From assembly GCA_032160545.1 (NCBI GenBank), contig JAVHVN010000064.1, positions 1-64,000 on the forward strand: 64,000 nucleotides of DNA, read 5' to 3'. Source of the stretch: DATGFB01 sp032160545 (GTDB lineage: Bacteria; Actinomycetota; Actinomycetes; Mycobacteriales; Jatrophihabitantaceae). Positions within the stretch are counted from its first letter, which is position 1, and the number at the start of each line of letters is the position of its first letter. The notes beneath the pieces are model-generated. The model did not search any database, had not been told where the DNA came from, and was given only the letters and a program-made list of their open reading frames with translations. The translations under genes were made by a program, and so were the position numbers. Positions 33,152 to 41,127 of this stretch are shown piece after piece.

Positions 33152-34807
33152 TCACATCCGGTCGGGTGCGCCGACGCCCAGCAGCTGCAGCCCGTTCTCG
33201 AGTACCACCCTGGTGGCTTCGCAGAGCAAGAGGCGTGCGTGGGTGATCGGCCGGGCCGGCTCGTCGCCCATGGGCAGTACCCGGCAGGCGTCGTAGAAGC
33301 GGTGATAGGTGCCGGCGAGGGACTCGAGGTAGTGCGCAACGCGGTGCGGTGCGCGCAGTTCGGCGGCCGAGGCGACGGCGCGTGGGAACTCGCCGAGGGC
33401 ACCGAGCAGGTCGATCTCACGCTCGTGCGTCAACAGGCTCAGGTCGGCATCGGGGTCGCGGACGATGCCGAGTTCGGTCGCGTTGCGCTGCAACGACGCG
33501 AGCCGGGCGTGCGCATACTGCACGTAGTACACCGGGTTGTCGCTGCTCTTGCGCGCCCACAGGTCGAGGTCGATGTCGATCGTCTGCTCGGAGGAGTACC
33601 GGACGAGCGCATAGCGCGCCGCGTCAGCGCCGATGGCGTCGACCAGGTCCGCGAGCACGACGACATTGCCCGCACGCTTGCTCATCCGCACCGGCTCGCC
33701 GTTGCGGACCAGGTTCACCAACTGGCCGAGGAGGATCTCGAGCGTCTCGTCGGGATCGTCGCCGAAACACGTCGCCATCGCGCGCAGTCGGTTGATGTAC
33801 CCGTGATGGTCGGCGCCGAGCATGATCACGACCCGGTCGAAGCCGCGCTCACGCTTGTCGAGGTAGTAGGCGCAGTCGGCGGCGAAGTAGGTCCACTCGC
33901 CGTTGCCGCGGATCAGAACGCGGTCGCGGTCGTCGCCGTGCGCCGTGGTGCGCAGCCAGATCGCACCCTCGGCCTCGTAGACCTCGCCCTGGGCGCGGAA
34001 TCGGTCGAGCGCGGCCTGCAACTCGCCCCGCTCGTGCAGGTCGCGTTCGTTGAAGTAGACGTCGAACTCGACACCGAACGACGAGAGCGAACCGCGGATC
34101 TCGGCAAACATCAGCTCGACGCCTTCGCGCCGGAAGAGCTCCTGCTGCGCCGCGGCGTCGAGGTCGAGGACGCCCGGGTTGCGCCGGACGACCTCGGCGG
34201 CGATCTCGTCGATGTAGGCACCGGCGTAGCCGTCCTCGGGAGCGGGGCGCCCGTTGGCAACCTCCCGCAGGGTGCGTGCGAAGCGCTCGATCTGGCTGCC
34301 GGCGTCGTTGAAGTAGTACTCGCGGGTGACCTTGGCGCCGTTGGCCTGCAGCAGCCGCGCCAGCGCATCGCCCACCGCGGCCCACCGCACGGCACCGATG
34401 TGCACGGGGCCGGTGGGGTTCGCCGAAACGAACTCGAGGTTCAGGTGCTGGCCCTCGAGCGCCGAACCGCGGCCGAACGACGGGCCGGCCTCGACCACCG
34501 TGCGCGCCAGGCCGCCGAGCGCGGCGGCGGCGAGGCTGATGTTGAGGAATCCCGGGCCGGCCACCTCGACCGCGGCGATCCCGTCGCGGGTACGCAGCCG
34601 CGCGGCGATCGCCTCGGCGACCTCGCGGGCCGGGCGGCCGGCGGGCTTGGCAAGGCGCAGGGCGATGTTGCTGGCGTAATCGCCGTGTTCCGGGTTCTTC
34701 GGGCGCTCGACGACAGCCTCCGTCGGGACGGTTCCGGAGAACTCGCCCGCCTCGATGCAGGCTGCCACAGCGGCCACGATGGCCGCGGACAGGTCGCCGG
34801 GAGTCAC
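33152..34807 (-). CDS. argS: Arginyl-tRNA synthetase
   Basis: A 551-residue class I synthetase charging tRNA-Arg. The N-terminal additional domain begins TPGDLSAA, with EHGDYASNIALRLAK. The HIGH signature appears as PTGPVHIGAVR and KMSKS as VRMSKRAGN; the C-terminal DALR anticodon-binding domain includes DNPVYYVQYAHARLASL. GTG at 34807 aligns with the mycobacterial start. It is the first gene of the argS-lysA-hom-thrC-thrB set. A tRNA-Arg gene lies 2.4 kb away by chance of locus. Confidence 0.96.
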   Translation of the reverse strand: MTPGDLSAAIVAAVAACIEAGEFSGTVPTEAVVERPKNPEHGDYASNIALRLAKPAGRPAREVAEAIAARLRTRDGIAAVEVAGPGFLNISLAAAALGGLARTVVEAGPSFGRGSALEGQHLNLEFVSANPTGPVHIGAVRWAAVGDALARLLQANGAKVTREYYFNDAGSQIERFARTLREVANGRPAPEDGYAGAYIDEIAAEVVRRNPGVLDLDAAAQQELFRREGVELMFAEIRGSLSSFGVEFDVYFNERDLHERGELQAALDRFRAQGEVYEAEGAIWLRTTAHGDDRDRVLIRGNGEWTYFAADCAYYLDKRERGFDRVVIMLGADHHGYINRLRAMATCFGDDPDETLEILLGQLVNLVRNGEPVRMSKRAGNVVVLADLVDAIGADAARYALVRYSSEQTIDIDLDLWARKSSDNPVYYVQYAHARLASLQRNATELGIVRDPDADLSLLTHEREIDLLGALGEFPRAVASAAELRAPHRVAHYLESLAGTYHRFYDACRVLPMGDEPARPITHARLLLCEATRVVLENGLQLLGVGAPDRM

Positions 34808-34961
34808 CCCACGATCGTAGTGGCCGGGCGCATCCCCCATTCCCGGCCCGATTCACGCCCAGTGCCGGGGCTCGGGCGCACTCAGCGGGCTTGCCAGCAG
34901 GGACGCCCTACACTCGGCGGATCGACCTCCGGATCTTCCGGCCGTCCCAAAAGGCAGGCTC

Positions 34962-35762
34962 ATGGCCCAGCGCAAGTCACCCCCGCCGACCACCGGCAAG
35001 CGGACCGGCAGCGGCGGCACGTCGCCGCGGCCCGGCACCGCGCGTCCGGGTGCGGGCGGACGTCCCCCTGCCAAGCGGAAGCCAGGAACCTCCATCGTCA
35101 ACCAGCGGCAGACGCCGTGGGGGCTGATCATCACGACCCTTGTCATCGTGCTCTTCGCGGCGGGGATCGTGATCTACGTCGTCGCCAACAAGAAGAGCAG
35201 CCCGTCGGCGAACCAGCCCAGCGCGATGATCGGCAGCAACGCGACGAGCTACCTCAACGAGTTGAAGGCCGCGTCGACCATCCAGGGCGTCACCTTCAAG
35301 CCGGAGGCCGACCGCAACCACGTGAACGGCACGGTCAAGTACGACAGCACCCCGCCGGTCGGCGGCAATCACAGTCCGTACTGGGCCGACTGCGCGGGCA
35401 CCGTCTATCCGGCCGCCATCGCCAACGAGAACGCAGTGCACATGCTCGAGCACGGCGCGGTGTGGATCACCTACAAGCCCGGTCTGGCGACGTCCGAGGT
35501 CACTGCCCTCTCGGCGCTCGTCAACGGCCAGGACCGCATGGCCATGAGCCCGTACCCGAACCTCGACGCGCCGATCTCGCTGCAGTCGTGGGGCTACCAG
35601 CTGAAGGTGAACTCGGCGAGCGACCCGAGGATCCAGCAGTTCATCGACGCGCTGCGCTACAACAAGAACACCACCCCCGAGTACGGGGCGACGTGCTCGC
35701 AGCCGACGTTCAAGACGCACCCGAGCACGTTCGGTAACCCGCTCGCCCAACCTGCGGCGTGA
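34962..35762 (+). CDS. DUF3105 membrane-anchored protein
   Basis: A 266-residue protein. The first 45 residues are a basic, proline-rich cytoplasmic tail, followed by one membrane helix (about residues 53-74, WGLIITTLVIVLFAAGIVIYVV) and an extracytoplasmic DUF3105 domain with PPVGGNHSPYWADCAG, MLEHGAVWITY and a late Cys (YGATCSQPTF). Two Cys could form a disulfide. The family is commonly next to DUF305 genes in actinobacteria, as here. Role unknown; metal or copper handling is sometimes suspected because of the His-rich partner. Confidence 0.85.
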   Translation: MAQRKSPPPTTGKRTGSGGTSPRPGTARPGAGGRPPAKRKPGTSIVNQRQTPWGLIITTLVIVLFAAGIVIYVVANKKSSPSANQPSAMIGSNATSYLNELKAASTIQGVTFKPEADRNHVNGTVKYDSTPPVGGNHSPYWADCAGTVYPAAIANENAVHMLEHGAVWITYKPGLATSEVTALSALVNGQDRMAMSPYPNLDAPISLQSWGYQLKVNSASDPRIQQFIDALRYNKNTTPEYGATCSQPTFKTHPSTFGNPLAQPAA

Positions 35763-36448
35763 TGTCGACGGCAACGCTGACCGAGGAGTCGAACACCGAG
35801 GCGGCCGAGCCGCGTCGGGGAATGGTGCGGGCGCTGGTCGCCGTCATCGCCGTGGCCCTTCTCGCGGTGGCCCTTGCCGCCGGCTACGCGTGGGGTCACC
35901 ACGAACGAGGCTCGGCCGCGAGCCCCGGCGCCTCGTCGGTCGACGCCGGTTTCGCGCGCGACATGTCGACGCACCACCAGCAGGCCGTCACGATGGCGGC
36001 CTACACCCGCGACAACACCGACGACCCCGCTGTCCGCGTCCTCGCCTACGACATCGAGTCGTCGCAAGAGTTCCAGATCGGCGAGATGCAGGGCTGGCTG
36101 GACGGGTGGGGGCTGCCCCGCCAGTCGGACCAGGCGCCCATGGCCTGGATGGCCGGCCACGCCACCCTGACGACCGACGGCCTGATGCCGGGCATGGCGA
36201 CCCCGGCGCAGATGACGAAATTGCAGACGCTGCACGGCAAGGCGCTGGACATCGACTTCCTGCAGCTGATGATCCACCACCACCAGGGCGGCGTGCCGAT
36301 GGCGCAGTACGGCGCCGACCACGCGTCGTCGCCGTACGTGCGCGGTCTGGCCCAGGCCATCGTTGCCGCGCAGAGCAGCGAGATCGTCTCGATGGAGCAG
36401 ATGCTGCGGCAGCGCGGCGCAAGCCCCCTGCCGGCGCCCACCCACTGA
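35759..36448 (+). CDS. DUF305 His/Met-rich membrane-anchored protein
   Basis: A 229-residue protein with an N-terminal membrane helix (about residues 24-44) and a ferritin-like four-helix DUF305 domain outside the membrane. The duplicated signature is FARDMSTHHQQAVTMA and FLQLMIHHHQGGVPMA, with further Met residues (EMQGWL, PGMATPAQM). Such proteins are proposed to bind copper. The start overlaps the DUF3105 stop (GTGA), with an ATG as the next codon, so the two are coupled. Confidence 0.9.
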   Translation: MMSTATLTEESNTEAAEPRRGMVRALVAVIAVALLAVALAAGYAWGHHERGSAASPGASSVDAGFARDMSTHHQQAVTMAAYTRDNTDDPAVRVLAYDIESSQEFQIGEMQGWLDGWGLPRQSDQAPMAWMAGHATLTTDGLMPGMATPAQMTKLQTLHGKALDIDFLQLMIHHHQGGVPMAQYGADHASSPYVRGLAQAIVAAQSSEIVSMEQMLRQRGASPLPAPTH

Positions 36449-36511
36449 GCGTCCGTCGCGTTCGCCGACGCGTCCAGGGAAGCGATCGATCATGCGAGGC
36501 GTTTCACCGGG

Positions 36512-37153
36512 GTGAGAGTCGAGATCTGGTCGGACGTGGTGTGCCCCTGGTGCTACCTCGGTAAGCGACGCTTCGAACGGGCGCTGGAGTCGTTCGAGCA
36601 CCGGGACGAGGTCGAGGTGATCTACCGGTCGTTCCAGCTGGATCCGACCGCGCCCCGCGGCCACACGGTCCCCACCGTCGAGCTGCTCGCGGGCCGCTAC
36701 GGCATGACGCCGGAGCAGGCCGTGGCAGCGCAGCGCCAGATGGAACAGCGCGCCGCGGCCGACGGCCTGACCTTCCGGATGGACGGCCTGCGCTCGGGCA
36801 ACACCCGCGACGCCCATCGGCTGCTGCAGCTCGCGCGGGCTCGTGCTTTGGAGGCGGAGCTGGACGACCGGCTGCATCGGGCGTACTTCACCGAAGGGCG
36901 TTCGGTATTCGACGCGGACTCGCTGGCTTCGCTCGCGACCGAGGTCGGCCTCGACCCGGCCGAGGTCGCCGACGTGCTCGCGGGGGACGACTTCGGCGAC
37001 GCTGTCGATGCCGAGCAGGCCGAGGCCCGCGCCCTCGGTGCGACCGGCGTCCCGTTCTTCGTCATCGACCGTCGGTACGGGATCGCCGGCGCCCAGCCGG
37101 CCGAGGCGATCCTGCAGACGCTGCAGCGGGCGTACGCCGAGCGAGCCGCCTGA
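36512..37153 (+). CDS. DsbA-family oxidoreductase, FrnE-like
   Basis: A 213-residue thioredoxin-fold protein with the CPWC active site at about residues 11-14 (SDVVCPWCYLG), the inserted helical domain, and the cis-Pro loop ATGVPFFVID. This is the FrnE/2-hydroxychromene-2-carboxylate isomerase class. No signal peptide, so it should act in the cytoplasm as a disulfide oxidoreductase/isomerase or polyketide-related enzyme. It starts at GTG 36512 after a GGGG stretch. Confidence 0.88.
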   Translation: MRVEIWSDVVCPWCYLGKRRFERALESFEHRDEVEVIYRSFQLDPTAPRGHTVPTVELLAGRYGMTPEQAVAAQRQMEQRAAADGLTFRMDGLRSGNTRDAHRLLQLARARALEAELDDRLHRAYFTEGRSVFDADSLASLATEVGLDPAEVADVLAGDDFGDAVDAEQAEARALGATGVPFFVIDRRYGIAGAQPAEAILQTLQRAYAERAA

Positions 37154-37220
37154 CCGGTTGCCGGGGCCTTGCTGTCCCGTCGGGGGGCCCGGCGCCGCTG
37201 CTAGGCTTGCCGGGTTTGCC

Positions 37221-37292
37221 GCCCCCGTAGCTCAGGGGATAGAGCACCGCCCTCCGGAGGCGGTGGCGCAGGTTCGAATCCTGCCGGGGGCA
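37221..37292 (+). tRNA. tRNA-Arg, anticodon CCG
   Basis: The cloverleaf is complete: acceptor GCCCCCG/CGGGGGC (37221-37227 with 37285-37291), D arm GCTC/GAGC, anticodon stem CCGCC/GGCGG with loop CTCCGGA (anticodon CCG at 37254-37256, reading CGG), and T arm GCAGG-TTCGAAT-CCTGC. The CCA is not encoded. An integrase fragment ends 20 bases beyond its 3' end, so the 3' half is the likely attachment site of the island to the right. Confidence 0.97.
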
Positions 37293-37312
37293 CGAACGTG
37301 TGAGGCCCGTAG

Positions 37313-37480
37313 TTACTGAGCCGTACGGAGTTCGCGAACCGGCTGGAGCTTGATCAATCTCGGCTCGGGCAACAGTTGGGCAACAGCAGCACGGCGCGCG
37401 GCGTCCATCGCATCCGAGACCTCGTCGAGGCGGTCGCCGAAGAGGTGGCCGTACTGGTCGAGCGTCATGGCCGCACTTGC
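37313..37480 (-). pseudogene. Tyrosine-recombinase (phage integrase) C-terminal remnant
   Basis: About 55 codons survive, read toward the tRNA: ASAAMTLDQYGHLFGDRLDEV, followed by a further 34 residues. MTLDxYGHLFxDRLDEV is the standard C-terminus of actinobacterial phage and ICE integrases and includes the nucleophilic Tyr (DQYGH). The stop is 20 bases from the tRNA-Arg 3' end, the usual position for an int gene next to its attachment site. All upstream catalytic Arg/His/Lys parts are gone, replaced by hydrolase sequence in the same frame, so it cannot be active. Confidence 0.82.
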
Positions 37481-37996
37481 CGCGGGCAGCGACAGGTTGA
37501 GCAACGTCCAGCTGAGCAGGAAGCCGGGCTCGAAGGCGCCGCCTTGGTAGGTCCAGCCCTCGTAGTAATTGCTGGCAGTGATGTTGGGCGCGATCGCCCT
37601 GAGTGCCGGCGCATCTCCGGCCACGACCAGCCACTGGATCGCGCCGGAGTAGGACGGGCCGATCATCGCGATGTCCCCGTTGCACCAGCCCTGGTCGGCG
37701 ATCCACCGCAGCGTGTCTTCGCCGTCGCTGCGCTCGTGGAAGAAAGGAATGAAGGTGCCCGCGGAGGTGAACCGACCGCGGGTGTCCTAGACGACCAGGA
37801 CGTAGCCGGCCCGCAGGTACTTAAGGGTGTCGATGGTGGTGATGGCCATGTCCTTGTCGTACGGCGACCGCAGCAGGACCGCCGGATGGGGGTCGTCATC
37901 CGCCTGGTAGATATCGGTACCGAGCTCGACCCCGTCCCGCATCGCCACTGTGACGGTTTTGCGAATCTTGACGTCCAGATCGCTCCTTGACTCCAT
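37481..37996 (-). pseudogene. CocE/NonD-type hydrolase fragment with in-frame stop
   Basis: The frame begins ESRSDLDVKIRKTVTVAMRDG, typical of X-Pro dipeptidyl-peptidase/cocaine-esterase-like hydrolases, and keeps SPYDKDM and AGYVLVV. A TAG at 37787-37789 then interrupts DTRGRF, where the family has QDTRGR; one C-to-T change would explain it. The same frame resumes with the nucleophile motif GPSYSGAIQW and ends abruptly where it joins integrase codons at about 37480. Roughly the first third of a full-length (about 550-600 aa) enzyme remains. Confidence 0.82.
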
Positions 37997-38046
37997 TGCA
38001 GCAGATCTACAGGCTCACGGCACAACCCTGGCGGATGGAGTGCACG

Positions 38047-38781
38047 GTGACCGGAAGACTCGACGGAAGGGTCGCGATCGTCACGGGCGGCGCGCGAGGC
38101 ATCGGCGAACAGACGGTCCGGCGATTCGCCGCGGAGGGCGCCCGCGTCGTCGTCACCGACGTCCTCGAGGAGGCCGGCCGGGCAGTGGCGGCCGACCTCG
38201 GCGACGTCGCCCTGTTCCACCGGCACGACGTCAGCCAAGAAGGCGATTGGCAGGCGGTCGTCGCGGCCGCGACCGGGCAGTTCGGCGGCGTCGACGTGCT
38301 CGTCAACAACGCCGGGATCTTTCGCAAGGCGGCTTTGGAAGAGCTGACCGTCGATGAGTTCAATCAGGTGATGGCGGTCAATCTGCGCGGAGTCTTCCTC
38401 GGGATGAAAACCGTCGCCGCGCCGATGCGAGCCCGCGGCGGCGGCTCGATCGTGAATACCTCGTCCACGTCCGGCCTGACCGGTCTGGCCGGCCAAGTGG
38501 CCTACGGCGCATCGAAATGGGGGGTTCGCGGCATCACGAAGGTCGCCGCGATGGAGTTGGGCGAGCACAAGATCCGCGTCAATTCGATCCATCCGGGCAC
38601 CGTCGACACCCCGATGACGGTGGGTGGCTCGAATCGGGGCAACAATCCGCTGCAGCGGATCGGACTGCCGGTCGACATCGCGAACTTGCACCTGTTCCTG
38701 GCCTCGGACGAGTCGAGCTGGATCACCGGTGCCGAAATCACCGTCGACGGTGGCTCGCTGGCCGGTCGGGTGCTCGGCTGA
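38047..38781 (+). CDS. Short-chain dehydrogenase/reductase (3-alpha/20-beta-HSD-like)
   Basis: A 244-residue classical SDR. NAD-binding GGARGIG (residues 13-19), DVLVNNAGIF, the catalytic Ser in NTSSTSGLTG and YGASKWG (Tyr-x-x-x-Lys) are intact, with the usual C-terminal ITVDGGSLAGR. I start at the GTG at 38047 because GGAG lies 6 bases upstream; the ATG at 38035 has no ribosome site. The resemblance is to hydroxysteroid/cyclic-alcohol dehydrogenases, but substrate cannot be read from sequence. It is the first intact gene of the island. Confidence 0.9.
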   Translation: MTGRLDGRVAIVTGGARGIGEQTVRRFAAEGARVVVTDVLEEAGRAVAADLGDVALFHRHDVSQEGDWQAVVAAATGQFGGVDVLVNNAGIFRKAALEELTVDEFNQVMAVNLRGVFLGMKTVAAPMRARGGGSIVNTSSTSGLTGLAGQVAYGASKWGVRGITKVAAMELGEHKIRVNSIHPGTVDTPMTVGGSNRGNNPLQRIGLPVDIANLHLFLASDESSWITGAEITVDGGSLAGRVLG

Positions 38782-38864
38782 CCGACGACGGCCGCGCATA
38801 TCACCCGTCCGTCTCACTCGCGGGCATCGGCCGCTGACAGGCCCGCCTTCAGTCAGTAGTCTCC

Positions 38865-38880
38865 TATCATCGAATCATTC
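38865..38880. promoter_or_regulatory. Island operator motif, copy a (before hydrolase/LLM operon)
   Basis: TATCATCGAATCATTC: ATCAT (38866-38870), 3-base spacer, ATCAT (38874-38878). It shares the 13 bases ATCATCGAATCAT with the reverse complement of copy d. It lies about 85-100 bases upstream of the alpha/beta hydrolase coding start, in an otherwise gene-free 165-base gap. Confidence 0.6.
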
Positions 38881-38966
38881 CTTCTTGATGTCATCCGCTT
38901 AGGCGCTGGCGACCGCCAGCACCACCTCGTGGACATGGAGGTACTCCAATCAGCGCATCAGATTCG

Positions 38967-39767
38967 GTGACCTACCGCGACGTGGACGTCGCCGGATTGT
39001 CGATTCGGCTCAGTGAGAGCGGTTCCGGCGACCCGCTGGTCGTGCTGCACCACTCGACCGGTCCGCTCTGGACCCGTGTCGACGACGAGCTGGCCCGCTC
39101 GTTCCACGTGATCGCCCCCGACCTGCCCGGCTTCGGATCGTCGACCCGGCCCGAGGACGCCCGATCGCCGCGTGACCTGGCGATCTACATCAGCCAACTG
39201 ATCGATGCGCTCGGCCTGGACCGAGTCCACCTGCTCGGCTTCGGCTTCGGCGGTTGGGTCGCCGCCGAGCTGGCCACGATGAACCAGCGGGCCTTGCACA
39301 CGTTGACGCTCGTCGGGGCGGCCGGGGTCAGGCCGCGCGAGGGCTTCATCCACGATCCGCTCCTGGCCGGCTGGATCGAGTACGCCCGGCTGGGCTTCAG
39401 CCAGCAGTCCACCTTCGACGAGCTCTTCGGCGATCCGCCCGCGCCGGAGATCGTGGAGCGGTGGGACTACAGCCGGGAGATGACCGCGCGGCTGACCTGG
39501 AAGCAGTGGATGTGGAACCTGTCGCTGCCACCGCTGTTACGGGGCATCCAGACACCCACCCTGGTGGTCTGGGGATCAGACGACGCCATCGTCCCGATCG
39601 ACTGTGCGCACCAATACGTCGAGCTGATCCGGAACAGCCGGCTGGAGACGGTCTTCGGAGTCGGCCACCTGGTGGAGCTGGAAGACCCTGACGCACTCTG
39701 CCGACTGGTCAAGAAATTCGCCGTCCCGGCGCTGAACGTCGGCCCGTCCACTGCCCCGGTGAGTTGA
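38967..39767 (+). CDS. Alpha/beta hydrolase fold protein lacking the nucleophile Ser
   Basis: A protein of 266 residues (from GTG 38967) with the alpha/beta-hydrolase fold: oxyanion region LVVLHHSTGP, DLPGFGSST, acid-strand TLVVWGSDDAIVP and the catalytic His in FGVGHLVELE. The nucleophile elbow reads GFGFGGW, so position 93, which is normally Ser in GxSxG, is Gly. It may be a non-hydrolytic member or use another nucleophile. A perfect GGAGGT at 38937-38942 is 6 bases before an in-frame ATC (38949), which would give SASDSVTYRD; the true start may be there. First gene of a three-gene plus-strand unit. Confidence 0.82.
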   Translation: MTYRDVDVAGLSIRLSESGSGDPLVVLHHSTGPLWTRVDDELARSFHVIAPDLPGFGSSTRPEDARSPRDLAIYISQLIDALGLDRVHLLGFGFGGWVAAELATMNQRALHTLTLVGAAGVRPREGFIHDPLLAGWIEYARLGFSQQSTFDELFGDPPAPEIVERWDYSREMTARLTWKQWMWNLSLPPLLRGIQTPTLVVWGSDDAIVPIDCAHQYVELIRNSRLETVFGVGHLVELEDPDALCRLVKKFAVPALNVGPSTAPVS

Positions 39768-39777
39768 GGAGCGCGCC

Positions 39778-41097
39778 ATGTTCATCGGTTACTTCACCGA
39801 GCGTCCGTACCAGGATCCAGGCGCCGATTGGTACCAGGCCAACCGCCACGCGATGCTGGATCTGACTTTGTCCAATGGGGTCATCGACCCGGACAAGCAG
39901 GCGCGGCTCTTCGACCGGTACTTCGACGAGAAGCTCTACGTCGAAGAAATGGGTTTCGACGGCGTGATGCTCAACGGCCACCACTCCACCCCGTTCTGCA
40001 TGGGGGGCGGCCCGATGAATCTCGAGGCGGCCATCCTGGCCCGGATCACCGAGAAGCTGAAGATCGTCCTGCTGGGCAACGTCCTGCCCATCTGGGACGA
40101 CCCGCTCTGGCTAGTCGAAGAGCTCGGCATGATTGACGTGATCTCGCGAGGTCGGCTGGTGTCGGGCTGGGTACGCGGCACCGGGCGGGAGAGCATCGCG
40201 CACAACGCGCAATCGCCCTACAACTGGGAGCGGTTCCAGGAGGCCCACGACTTCATCCTGAAAGCGTGGACCGAGCCGGGCCCGTGGCGCTGGGAGGGCA
40301 AGCACTACCAGTACCGGTACGTGAACCCGTGGGTCCGGCCCTACAGCCAGCCGCACCCGCGGATCTGGCTTGCCGGCATCATGAGCAAGGCCACCATCGA
40401 CTGGGCCGTGAAGAACCGGTACCCGTACGTCATGCTCGACAGCAAGCTCGAGCTGACCCAGCAGGTCTTCGACTACTACCGCTCCCAGGCCCGCGAGAAT
40501 GGCTATGAAGCCGGCAGCCAGAACCTCGGCTACATGTTCAAGATCCACGTGGACGAGACCGAGGAGAAGGCCTACGAGACCGGGCGCAAGCTCATCGAGG
40601 GGGCGGGCAACCTGTTTCTCGACGGCAGCCAGAGCCACGCCAATCCCTGGGCCCAGAACCTGCCCGGCCTGAACCCCCGCAAGGCCACCGGCTACCTGCC
40701 CACGTCCCAACACGTGCATGCCCGCAAGTCCCGGGGGATCAACCTCGAGGGTGAAGAGATCGACTTCACCGACAAGGCGGCCGACACCCCCGAAGAGTAC
40801 GAGTTCCGGCGCAAGCAGATCTTCGACGGCCTGCTCGATCGCTACGCGGTGATCGTCGGGACACCGGAGTCGGCAGCCAAGAAGGTCAAACACATTCTCG
40901 AGGTGCTGCGGCCCGGCAACGTGTTCTTCTGGCACGGCGACGGAGACTTCAGCCACGAGGACACGATGCGGGGAATCAAGCTCATGGGCGAGGAATTGCT
41001 GCCGGCGATCAGGGAAACCGGCAAAGAGCTTGGCCTGCTCTCGGCGTGGGAGGCCGACCCGGCCGGCACACCCATCGAGCCGGCGGCGGTCAGCTGA
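39778..41097 (+). CDS. Luciferase-like (LLM) flavin-dependent monooxygenase, long form
   Basis: A 439-residue TIM-barrel oxidoreductase of the bacterial luciferase superfamily (FMN or F420 as cofactor). GFDGVMLNGHHSTPF, ILARITEKLKIVLLGNVLP, DDPLWLVEELGMIDVISRGRLVSGWVRGTG and the late RYAVIVGTPESAAKKVKHILE are typical. It is longer than F420-dependent members (about 300-340 aa) because of an inserted segment at about residues 270-350. ATG start with GAGG upstream, 10 bases after the hydrolase gene; the two are probably co-transcribed. Confidence 0.88.
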   Translation: MFIGYFTERPYQDPGADWYQANRHAMLDLTLSNGVIDPDKQARLFDRYFDEKLYVEEMGFDGVMLNGHHSTPFCMGGGPMNLEAAILARITEKLKIVLLGNVLPIWDDPLWLVEELGMIDVISRGRLVSGWVRGTGRESIAHNAQSPYNWERFQEAHDFILKAWTEPGPWRWEGKHYQYRYVNPWVRPYSQPHPRIWLAGIMSKATIDWAVKNRYPYVMLDSKLELTQQVFDYYRSQARENGYEAGSQNLGYMFKIHVDETEEKAYETGRKLIEGAGNLFLDGSQSHANPWAQNLPGLNPRKATGYLPTSQHVHARKSRGINLEGEEIDFTDKAADTPEEYEFRRKQIFDGLLDRYAVIVGTPESAAKKVKHILEVLRPGNVFFWHGDGDFSHEDTMRGIKLMGEELLPAIRETGKELGLLSAWEADPAGTPIEPAAVS

Positions 41098-41127
41098 CCA
41101 GATGCACCAGACAAGGGGACGAGCCGC

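Noticed and set aside
33239..35737. Plus-strand 832-codon frame spanning argS and the DUF3105 gene
   Set aside because: Runs antisense to argS and out of frame through DUF3105; both of those have strong family matches.
37313..37666. A 117-aa protein beginning at the hydrolase GPSYSG region
   Set aside because: It is the tail of the broken hydrolase fused to an integrase remnant, not a gene. It begins inside a conserved strand and has no ribosome site.
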